Below, piece by piece: positions 6,572 through 14,087 of a stretch of 33,273 nt of DNA; the stretch's first letter is position 1, and every line of letters begins with the position of its first letter. Made by a program: the position numbers and the translations under genes. The DNA comes from Pseudomonadota bacterium. GTDB taxonomy: Bacteria > Desulfobacterota > GWC2-55-46 > JADFVP01. Below the pieces are notes generated by a model. That model saw only the letters and a list, made by a program, of their open reading frames with translations. It was not told where the DNA came from and ran no database searches. Where the stretch lies: the NCBI GenBank assembly GCA_015222595.1, contig JADFVP010000003.1, forward strand, positions 1 through 33,273, written 5' to 3'.

Positions 6572-9500
6572 CTAAAAGGTTACGGAGATCGTCTTGGAGA
6601 CTCCGGGCTCCTCCATCGTAACGCCGTAGAGCGAGTCAGCCATCTCCATTGTTCTCTTGGAGTGCGTTATCAGCAGAAACTGGCTTATGTCCGACATCTC
6701 GCGCACAAAGGTGTTGAAACGGTCTATGTTGGCGTCGTCGAGCGGCGCGTCTACCTCGTCCAAGAGGCAGAACGGGCTCGGCTTTATTAAGAAGATAGAG
6801 AAGATGAGCGCCACGGCGGTAAGCGCCTTCTCTCCGCCCGAAAGGAGCACGATGTTCTGGAGCCTCTTTCCCGGAGGCTGCGCCACTATCTCTATTCCGG
6901 CCTCTAACACGTCGGCCTCTTCGTCAAGCCTCAGCTCGGCCTTGCCGCCGTTAAAGAGGCGCGGGAAGTTCTCCTTGAATTTTATGTTGATCTCGTCGAA
7001 GGCGACCTTGAACCGCTCGCGCGTTGTTCTGTTAATTCTCGTTATCGCGCTCTGGAGGCTGTCTACCGATTTTTGCAGATCCTCCTGCTGATCGATTAAG
7101 AAGGTGTGCCGTTCGCTAAGCTCATTGAACTCGGCAAGAGCCGAAAGGCTTACCTCTCCCATGGAGGTGATCTTGTCGCGAAGCTCTGTGCGGCGCGCCT
7201 CCATTGCCTCTGTATCGACCTCTTCTGTTTCATTGGACGGGGCGGTTCCCTCAGCCTCAGCGGTTTCGGTCTCTGCGCCCTCGTTCTGAAGAGTCTGTCT
7301 CTCGATCGCTTCTTTTTGAAAAGCCTCTATATCAACCCCGTACCGCTCTATAATACCTTCTTTAAGATGCGTTATCTTGAGGTCTACCTCGGCTATCGCC
7401 AACGTCAGTTCCGAACTCCGGCTCCGGGAGTTGCTAAGCTCTGAGTTGAGCCGCTTTAACTCCGTATCTATGCCCCTTATCCGCTCCGTGAGACCGTCTA
7501 TCAGTTCCTTGCGCGATATCTCTTCGCCTCTGATCGATTCGGCTCCGCTTAGAAGCTCCTCTATGGAACTCTTTATTGCCTCTACCGCGCCGCGCTTCAA
7601 GAGCGTCTCGGCCCGGCCCGCCTCTATCTCCGTGCTCCTCTTAGCCATTCTCGTATCGACTTCGGTGATGCGCACGCGCTTTTCTCCGAGCTGCGCCTTG
7701 TGCTGCTCGTGCCGCTCGGTAGTCTGCGCAAGCGAGACCTTTAACTCGGTAACTATTGCTGAAAGGCGCTCTTTTTCGGCAGCCATCTCGCGAGTCTCGG
7801 CCCCTATAGCCTCTATCTTGCCGTCGTTATCGAAGTTGTTCCGCTCAAGCGTGTCGCGCTCTTCGCCGTAAGAGGTCTTGTTAACGCCAAGCTCCTCAAT
7901 ACGGACTCTTGCAGACTCTATTCCCGTTCCAAGCCTCTCTTTAGCACTCTCTAGCCGCGCTATCTCCTCCTCTGCGGCCCTCAGTTCGGCAGATGAGTTT
8001 ACGCCCTCTATCTCAATGGCATGGAGCCTCTCTTTAACGGCCTCTAGTCCGGCGCGCACCTCTGTTACTTCGTCTGCGGTAATGGAGAGGTCGCCCGAAA
8101 GGCGTACGGTCTCAAGCGCCAGTTCGGCTTCGCGCTCTTTTATCGCCCGAACCTCGCTCTTTCTCTGCAGAAGCCCGCCCGTGGCCTCGGTGGAAGCCGT
8201 CTCTCCTGAAGTTTCGGTGGCATCACCACCGGTAATAATTCCTTCAGGGGTTACCACCTCGCCCGCGCGCGTAACGATGGTTCTGTACAGACCCTCCTCG
8301 CTCCAGATGTCGAGCGCTGTGGCAAGATCGTCAACCACGAGTGTTGCGCCCATGAGCGACTCTACCACCCCGGCGTACCCCTCCTTGACCTTTATCTCCC
8401 CGAAAAGCTCCCTTGCGGTATTCGCAGCAACGGCGCCGAGCGCAGTTGCGGCCAATACAGGCAGCGCCCGGGCCTCGCGTACGGAGACAAAAGCGGAGCG
8501 TCCGCCTGAAGAACTTTTGAGGTACTCTATCGCTTCGAGCCCCTCTTTATTGGACTCGACTATTACGCACTGGAGCCGTGAACCCATAGCGGCCTCAACA
8601 GCGCGTTCGAAGCCGGGGTTCGGCTCTATGACGTCGGCCAAGAGACCATGAATGCCCTCTGTGCCGGCCTTCTGCATAATAGATCTCGTGCCCTTGTCCA
8701 CATTGGCAAAATTCTTCTCCATCTCCTCTAGCGTAGACAGACGCGCAGCAGCCCTTGCGTGAGAGTCCTTCACCTCTACCAGTTCCTCTTCGAGCCCGCT
8801 CTTTCTGGCCTCGGTAGAGGCAAGCTCTACGGTCTTCGACTGAAGCTCGGTCTCGGCCCCGGCCCTTCTCTCAGAGATCTCCTCGGCCCCGAACCTGAGC
8901 TTGGCTGCCGGAACCTGTAGCTCGGCACACTCATTCGTCCGCGCCTCAAGCTCTATTTCCGCCTGCGCTCTTGTTACCCGGCACTGCTCCTCTTCCTTTA
9001 TACAGTTCTGGATAGCGTGCCTCAAGTCTTGCAGGCGGGTCATAACGGAGAGCGACTCGGCCTTGCACTCAGCCTCTTCTCTCTCCTTGTCCCTCAGCCG
9101 CCCGGAGAGGCCGTCGAGTTCCGCGCTCTTTTGGCCTACAACGCGTTCCTCGTTCTCTATGCGCTCTGCGCCCTCTGCAATGAAGCCCTCGCCATCTACT
9201 ATCTCGCGCTCCGTGGACTCCTTGAGCCTCATAAGCTCTTCTATCTCCGCACCGAGGCGCGTTTCGTTGCGCCCAAGCTCCTCTATGCGCATTAGCGCTA
9301 ACGCGCTCGTATTCTCTTCGTCCTGTATCTTCTTCTCCAGGCTGTGCACGCGCTCCTTGACGGCCCTGAAGCCCTCTTCTTCGAGCGTATAGCTCTCGCG
9401 CGACTCTTCGCTCTCGACCTCTTTGGTTCCGATGGCGGAGTGGAGGGCGAGTTCTCCGTCGGAAATTCCGGCAAGGCTCTTTCTGCTCTCTTCCAGCGCC

Positions 9501-10225
9501 TCGATCATGCGAACGAACTCGAAGCTAGAGAACTGCAGGTCTATCTCCTTCAGCTCCTCTTTTACCACCTTGTACCGCTCGGCCTTCTTGGCCTGACGGT
9601 TGAGCGAATTGAGCTGCCGCTTGACCTCGCTTACGATATCGGACACGCGCGTTAAGTTCTCGGCAGTGGCTTTGAGCCTACGAAGCGCGGCCTCCTTCTT
9701 CTGCTTGTACTTGTTTATTCCGGCGGCCTCTTCAAACAAGACCCTGCGCTCGATCGGCTTGGCGTTTACCAGCCACCCGACCTGCCCCTGCTCTATAATA
9801 GAGTAGGCGCGGGTTCCGATGCCCGTATCGGTAAACAGCTCTACGATGTCGCGAAGCCTGCACTGAACCTTGTTTATGCCGTACTCAGAGTCTCCTGAGC
9901 GGTAGAGGCGGCGTGATATTTCTATTTCGGGAAAGTTGGCAAAGCGCGCGGGCGCGCGCCCCTCTTTATTGGAAAATGTAAGGACTACCTCGGCCATGCC
10001 GACGGGTTTGCGACCTTCGGAGCCGTTGAAGATAATATCTTCCATGTTCTTGCCGCGCAGATGGCGCGCGTTCTGCTCGCCTATAACCCAGCGAATAGCG
10101 TCTACGACATTGCTCTTGCCGCAGCCGTTGGGGCCGATTATAGCGGAAGTGCCGCTTGCAAATGTTAGGGTAGTCTTGTCTGCAAAGGATTTGAAGCCGT
10201 TAAGCGTAATCTTTTTTATCCTCAT
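6572..10225 (-). CDS. smc: Chromosome segregation protein SMC
   Basis: A 1217-residue condensin ATPase that compacts and separates chromosomes, normally with ScpA and ScpB. The N-terminal head carries Walker A GPNGCGKSN at residues 31-39. It is followed by a long coiled coil, a hinge at about 515-670 (EGIHGLLADVIEPNPGFE to GEIKVKEGYAGVVESLMG), the returning coiled coil, and the C-terminal head with signature LSGGEKALTAVAL (about 1126) and Walker B CLLDEVDAPLDDAN. Length is usual for bacterial SMC. An acidic Glu/Thr-rich stretch (about residues 1005-1040, ETETAEAEGTAPSNETEEVDTEA written here in part only as its character) looks like an insertion in the coil. AAAGGAT lies about 6 bases before the ATG. 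scpA and scpB are not in the window. Confidence 0.97.
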   Translation of the reverse strand: MRIKKITLNGFKSFADKTTLTFASGTSAIIGPNGCGKSNVVDAIRWVIGEQNARHLRGKNMEDIIFNGSEGRKPVGMAEVVLTFSNKEGRAPARFANFPEIEISRRLYRSGDSEYGINKVQCRLRDIVELFTDTGIGTRAYSIIEQGQVGWLVNAKPIERRVLFEEAAGINKYKQKKEAALRRLKATAENLTRVSDIVSEVKRQLNSLNRQAKKAERYKVVKEELKEIDLQFSSFEFVRMIEALEESRKSLAGISDGELALHSAIGTKEVESEESRESYTLEEEGFRAVKERVHSLEKKIQDEENTSALALMRIEELGRNETRLGAEIEELMRLKESTEREIVDGEGFIAEGAERIENEERVVGQKSAELDGLSGRLRDKEREEAECKAESLSVMTRLQDLRHAIQNCIKEEEQCRVTRAQAEIELEARTNECAELQVPAAKLRFGAEEISERRAGAETELQSKTVELASTEARKSGLEEELVEVKDSHARAAARLSTLEEMEKNFANVDKGTRSIMQKAGTEGIHGLLADVIEPNPGFERAVEAAMGSRLQCVIVESNKEGLEAIEYLKSSSGGRSAFVSVREARALPVLAATALGAVAANTARELFGEIKVKEGYAGVVESLMGATLVVDDLATALDIWSEEGLYRTIVTRAGEVVTPEGIITGGDATETSGETASTEATGGLLQRKSEVRAIKEREAELALETVRLSGDLSITADEVTEVRAGLEAVKERLHAIEIEGVNSSAELRAAEEEIARLESAKERLGTGIESARVRIEELGVNKTSYGEERDTLERNNFDNDGKIEAIGAETREMAAEKERLSAIVTELKVSLAQTTERHEQHKAQLGEKRVRITEVDTRMAKRSTEIEAGRAETLLKRGAVEAIKSSIEELLSGAESIRGEEISRKELIDGLTERIRGIDTELKRLNSELSNSRSRSSELTLAIAEVDLKITHLKEGIIERYGVDIEAFQKEAIERQTLQNEGAETETAEAEGTAPSNETEEVDTEAMEARRTELRDKITSMGEVSLSALAEFNELSERHTFLIDQQEDLQKSVDSLQSAITRINRTTRERFKVAFDEINIKFKENFPRLFNGGKAELRLDEEADVLEAGIEIVAQPPGKRLQNIVLLSGGEKALTAVALIFSIFLIKPSPFCLLDEVDAPLDDANIDRFNTFVREMSDISQFLLITHSKRTMEMADSLYGVTMEEPGVSKTISVTF

Positions 10226-10368
10226 TCAGTATCCTTTGGTGTCGTTTTAACTCTTTTTGCCCGTTACAGACAGTATTGTCAATACGTCGATAGTTCCGAG
10301 TGTCCGGCTGGGCCGGTGTCGAGCCCCGTACCCCTTAACCCTTTAGAAGATAAAGCCGACCAGATGAG

Positions 10369-10377
10369 ATTATACCA
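10369..10377 (-). promoter_or_regulatory. Extended -10 promoter candidate for smc
   Basis: On the minus strand the sequence reads TGGTATAAT, a full extended -10 element, about 145 bases upstream of smc. No good -35 is present, which extended -10 promoters tolerate. The same TGGTATAAT occurs ahead of the antiporter gene (31908-31916). Confidence 0.5.
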
Positions 10378-10635
10378 TAAGAGGGTGCAACCCGGAAAGA
10401 GAGCAGTGCCTTGGCCCTCTAAATAGAGTATGGCCTACACTGCCCCGAACTGTAGCAGAGTTGACCCTGTTTGTAAAGCGAAAACGCAAGGTGGAGTGGT
10501 ATATTTAATAAATAAATACCATATGTAGGGTTTGGGGCCACAAAGCTCTTTCGAAGCTCTTGGGCGCAACCCGCCAGTTTAACGGAGAAAAAAAGGGTGC
10601 GCGGCATGAAACAGAGGCGAAGGGCGAGGAGCGCC

Positions 10636-10668
10636 GGGGGGTGAAAAGAGACTCTTTTCACACCCCCC
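10636..10668. repeat. GC-rich intergenic hairpin
   Basis: GGGGGG then TGAAAAGAG (10636-10650), a single A, then CTCTTTTCA, CA and CCCCCC (10652-10668). The nine-base and six-base arms are exact complements, interrupted only by the CA bulge. It has no T-run on either side. It lies in the roughly 700-base gene-free stretch between smc and ppdK. Confidence 0.75.
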
Positions 10669-10677
10669 TGTCTGCAG

Positions 10678-10858
10678 ATGGCTGGAAAGTTGGTTCTCAT
10701 AGAAAAAACCGCAGATGGCGACCATATTAACAATAACCGAAGGTCTACAAAATGGCTGAAAAGTTGGTTCTCATAGAAAAGACCGGGAAATGGCAACAAT
10801 GCAAACAAGCAACTGAGTGCATAAAAGACCAAAGAAGATAATTCTCATAAAAAAGACC
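10678..10858. repeat. Three-copy tandem repeat, 74-bp period
   Basis: Two 34-bp copies beginning ATGGCTG (10678-10711 and 10752-10785) differ at two bases. A third degenerate copy (about 10826-10858) keeps ATTCTCATAAAAAAGACC. The shared TTCTCAT begins at 10694, 10768 and 10842, exactly 74 bases apart each time. The sequence between the cores is also alignable (AGATGGCGACC versus AAATGGCAACA). The third copy runs into the left arm of the ppdK terminator. There is no coding function and no spacer pattern typical of CRISPR. Confidence 0.85.
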
Positions 10859-10888
10859 CCCTCCGGGTGCGTGGAGGGGGTCTTTTTT
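10849..10888 (-). terminator. Terminator of ppdK (bidirectional shape)
   Basis: A perfect 16-bp stem, AAAAAAGACCCCCTCC (10849-10864) with GGAGGGGGTCTTTTTT (10873-10888), and an 8-base loop. It lies 33 bases past the ppdK stop codon on the minus strand. Confidence 0.92.
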
Positions 10889-10921
10889 ACTTATCTGTTT
10901 GTTACCTGCTTAAGCTCGGTG

Positions 10922-13612
10922 CTACCTCGGGTACTTTATCGCGGACTGCGCGGCCGAGAGGCGAGCGATAGGAACCCTGAAAGGCGAGCAGGAGACGTAG
11001 TCGAAGCCGTTTCTGTGGCAGAACTCCACTGAGACCGGGTCTCCGCCGTGCTCTCCGCAGATACCGACCTTGAGGCCCGGCTTGGCGGACCGGCCCTTCT
11101 CTATTCCCATCTGTATCAGCAACCCGACGCCCTCGGTGTCGAGCGACTGAAAGGGGTCGGCGGCCAGAATGCCCGTGCTCTTCTCGTCTACATACTCGGG
11201 CAAAAAGCGTCCCGAGTCGTCTCTCGACATGCCGAGCGTCATCTGCGTAAGGTCGTTGGTGCCGAAGCTGAAGAAGTCTGCCTCCGCCGCCACCTTGTCG
11301 GCCAGGAGCGCGGCTCTTGGAACCTCTATCATCGTACCGACCTTAAAGTCTACTCTAATGCCCTTCTCCTCCATAACGGCCTCGGCAACGGCGCGGGTTC
11401 TGTCGGCCAGTATCTTAAGCTCTTTGGCGTCTATAACAAGAGGGATCATAATTTCGGGCAGCACCTCTATCTTCTTCTCTTTACACTCGCACGCCGCCTC
11501 TATTATGGCGCGCACCTGCATCTCAAGAATTTCCGGGTAGCTTATACTGAGGCGCGAGCCTCTGTGCCCGAGCATCGGGTTCGACTCGTGGAGCCTGTCC
11601 ACCCTGCGCTTTACCGTCTTGAAGGAGAGGCCCACGACCTGGGCCAGATGCTTCTGGTCGGCCTCGGTATGCGGCACGAACTCGTGGAGCGGCGGGTCTA
11701 ACAACCTGATAGTAACCGGCTTTCCGGCCATAGCCCTCAATATTCCGATAAAGTCGAGCCTCTGGAAGGGAAGCAGCACGTCGAGCGCGCTTCTTCTGGT
11801 CTCTTCGTCCCCGGCGACTATCATCCTCTGTATTGCCGTTCTGCGCTCGTCGGTATCGAAGAACATATGCTCGGTACGGCAAAGCCCTATGCCCTCGGCC
11901 CCGAGCTTTATACCCTTTTCGGCGTCATAAGGGGTATCTACGTTGGTTCTTACCTTTAGGTCGCGGAGCTCGTCCGACCACTCCATAATAGAGTCGAAGG
12001 AGTCGGGCAGCTCTGGCTCTTTGAGCTTAAGCGCGCCTAAGAAGACCTCTCCGGAAGAGCCGTTCAGCGTTACCTCGTCGCCCTCTTTGACGACCGCCTC
12101 TCCGACGGTGACCGTCTTGGTCTCGTAATCGATAATAAGATCTTCGCAGCCGACTATGCAGCACTTGCCCCACCCGCGAGCAACAACGGCCGCGTGCGAG
12201 GTCTTGCCCCCTGTAGCGGTGAGTATGCCTCTTGCGGCATGCATGCCGCCGACGTCTTCAGGGCTGGTCTCCTGCCTGACGAGTATCACCTGCCTGCCCT
12301 CGGCGGTCCACGCCTCGGCCTCCTTGGCGGTAAAGACCACCGCGCCCGAAGCTGCCCCGGGAACGGCTGCTATGCCCGTGGCAAAGCGGTCGCTCTTAAG
12401 GTCGTCTTGCGAGATGGACGGGTCTATTACCGGGTAGAAGAGCCCCTCTATGTCGGAGGCCGTAATACGACTGACCGCTTCGGCGCGGGTTATAAGCCCC
12501 TCGCCCTCCATAGCGACGGCCATCTCAAAGGCGGCCATCGGGCTTCTCTTGCCGGCTCTGCACTGGAGTATAAAGAGCTTGCCCTCCTCTATGGTAAACT
12601 CTATGTCCTGCATGTCTTTATAGTGCTTTTCGAGCTTCGATCTCACGTCGAGCAGCTGCTCATACGCTGCAGGCATGATCGTGCCGAGTTCGCCCAGATG
12701 GAGCGGCGTTCTTATGCCAGCCACCACGTCCTCGCCCTGCGCGTTCATCAGAAGGTCTCCGTAGAAGATATCCTCTCCCGTGTTCGGGTCTCTCGTAAAG
12801 CAGACCCCGGTGCCCGAAGTCTCGCCCATGTTGCCAAAGACCATCTGCACAATGGAGACGCCCGTGCCCAAAAGGCCTGTAATTCCCTCTACCCTGCGGT
12901 AGGTAATGGCCTTTTCCGCCATCCAAGACTCAATTACGGCATCTATCGAACCCCAGAGCTGCTCGGTCGGGCCTTGCGGGAACTCCTCGTGGGCGTTCTC
13001 CTTGTAGACCTTCTTGAGCCTGTCTATCAGCTCGTCGAGTTCCTCGTCATTGACGTCGGTATCGAGTATCGAGCCGCCGGGCGCCTTGTTGAGGCGCACG
13101 CGGGTCATGCGTTGTTTAATGTCGTCGAACTCTATGTCGAACTTGTGCCGGTCTATTCCCTTGGCGGTCGTGCCGTACATAAGTATAAAACGGCGGTAGG
13201 CGTCGAGCGCAAAGCGGCGGTTACCGGTCTTCTTAGCGAGCCCTTCAACCGACTTGTCGTTTAGTCCGAGGTTTAGAATGGTCTCCATCATGCCGGGCAT
13301 GGACTGGGCCGCACCGGAGCGCACTGAGATGAGGAGCGGGTCGTCGGGGTCGCCGAGACGCTTGTCCGCTATCTTTTCGAGAGCCTTTATATTCTCCTCG
13401 ACGCTCTCTTTAAAGCCCTCAGGATAACCGTGTTCGTTCTTATAATAGTAGTCGCAGACCTCTGTGGTCACGGTAAAGCCGGCCGGAACCGGCAGACCAA
13501 TGTTCGTCATCTCGGCAAGCCCGGCGCCTTTGCCGCCGAGCAGCGTCTTCATATCTCCCTTGCCCTCGGCACGACCCCCACCGAAAAAGTAGACATACTT
13601 CTTGCTTGACAT
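10922..13612 (-). CDS. ppdK: Pyruvate, phosphate dikinase
   Basis: An 896-residue enzyme interconverting pyruvate + ATP + phosphate with phosphoenolpyruvate + AMP + pyrophosphate. The N-terminal nucleotide-binding domain starts with the GGKGAGLAEM glycine loop. The swivelling phosphohistidine domain carries TGGKTSHAAVVARG with catalytic His473. The C-terminal PEP/pyruvate barrel ends with FGTNDLTQMTLGMSRDD and CGEHGGDP, the catalytic cysteine. Length and all key residues are normal for a functional PPDK. The start is supported by a run of G upstream of the ATG. In anaerobes and many Deltaproteobacteria it serves gluconeogenesis or pyrophosphate-linked glycolysis. The gene stands alone, with its own terminator. 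Confidence 0.97.
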   Translation of the reverse strand: MSSKKYVYFFGGGRAEGKGDMKTLLGGKGAGLAEMTNIGLPVPAGFTVTTEVCDYYYKNEHGYPEGFKESVEENIKALEKIADKRLGDPDDPLLISVRSGAAQSMPGMMETILNLGLNDKSVEGLAKKTGNRRFALDAYRRFILMYGTTAKGIDRHKFDIEFDDIKQRMTRVRLNKAPGGSILDTDVNDEELDELIDRLKKVYKENAHEEFPQGPTEQLWGSIDAVIESWMAEKAITYRRVEGITGLLGTGVSIVQMVFGNMGETSGTGVCFTRDPNTGEDIFYGDLLMNAQGEDVVAGIRTPLHLGELGTIMPAAYEQLLDVRSKLEKHYKDMQDIEFTIEEGKLFILQCRAGKRSPMAAFEMAVAMEGEGLITRAEAVSRITASDIEGLFYPVIDPSISQDDLKSDRFATGIAAVPGAASGAVVFTAKEAEAWTAEGRQVILVRQETSPEDVGGMHAARGILTATGGKTSHAAVVARGWGKCCIVGCEDLIIDYETKTVTVGEAVVKEGDEVTLNGSSGEVFLGALKLKEPELPDSFDSIMEWSDELRDLKVRTNVDTPYDAEKGIKLGAEGIGLCRTEHMFFDTDERRTAIQRMIVAGDEETRRSALDVLLPFQRLDFIGILRAMAGKPVTIRLLDPPLHEFVPHTEADQKHLAQVVGLSFKTVKRRVDRLHESNPMLGHRGSRLSISYPEILEMQVRAIIEAACECKEKKIEVLPEIMIPLVIDAKELKILADRTRAVAEAVMEEKGIRVDFKVGTMIEVPRAALLADKVAAEADFFSFGTNDLTQMTLGMSRDDSGRFLPEYVDEKSTGILAADPFQSLDTEGVGLLIQMGIEKGRSAKPGLKVGICGEHGGDPVSVEFCHRNGFDYVSCSPFRVPIARLSAAQSAIKYPR

Positions 13613-13739
13613 ACACCCCCCCAGAGTTCTTTCAATTATTGTAGGTTGACTGGTACGAAACGGGTTAAGTATCTAAAATAAAAAGTATTAATGCGTGTAC
13701 ACAACCGTACGGCCCTCCCTGCACGGCTCCCGTCCGACC

Positions 13740-13775
13740 GGCCTGAAAGAAGGCCTGAAAGAGGGCGCGAAAGTG
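13740..13775. repeat. 12-bp tandem repeat, three copies
   Basis: GGCCTGAAAGAA, GGCCTGAAAGAG and GGCGCGAAAGTG in a row, in the divergent region between ppdK and gyrA. The first two differ at one base. No regulatory role can be assigned. Confidence 0.65.
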
Positions 13776-13833
13776 CGGGGTAATCTACTCCGTACGGATA
13801 CAAAAACTCTAACAAATCTGCTCCGCTTTGTCA

Positions 13834-13867
13834 CCAGATTTATTGGCATATTGGCTAATAAATCTGG
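13834..13867. repeat. Inverted repeat in the ppdK-gyrA divergent region
   Basis: CCAGATTTATT (13834-13844) and AATAAATCTGG (13857-13867) are exact complements around 12 bases. It lies about 90 bases upstream of the gyrA -35 box. It could be an operator or, with the following CTTTCTCTCTTCTTTTTAT, a weak plus-strand terminator. The remainder of 13613-13959 shows nothing I recognise. Confidence 0.6.
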
Positions 13868-13959
13868 CTTTCTCTCTTCTTTTTATCAAAGAGCCCGGAA
13901 CCCGGGAAAAGAGCCTTACACCAGAGCGCAAAATTGCACGCCGCCCGGAGTTAATCTCC

Positions 13960-13988
13960 TTGACTCTGCACCTAAAGGGCCATATTAT
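13960..13988 (+). promoter_or_regulatory. Sigma-70 promoter of gyrA
   Basis: TTGACT (13960-13965), 17 bases, TATTAT (13983-13988). Transcription should begin near 13995, giving a leader of about 90 bases to the gyrA ATG at 14088. Confidence 0.75.
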
Positions 13989-14087
13989 AGAAAGTCGTTA
14001 TAACAAGGCTTAGCGGGACACATGAGAATGTACCGCCCTCTTTCCGGATTCAACCGGCAAGCACACATCACCCCTTTCGGAGAACAG

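Noticed and set aside
10419..10832. A 137-codon open frame on the minus strand between smc and ppdK
   Set aside because: It is made of the 74-bp repeats and the GC hairpin read as codons, has no ribosome site and no recognisable domain. The region is better explained as non-coding.
13695..14003. A 102-codon open frame ahead of gyrA
   Set aside because: It runs through the 12-bp repeats, the inverted repeat and the gyrA promoter boxes, and its product has no family resemblance.
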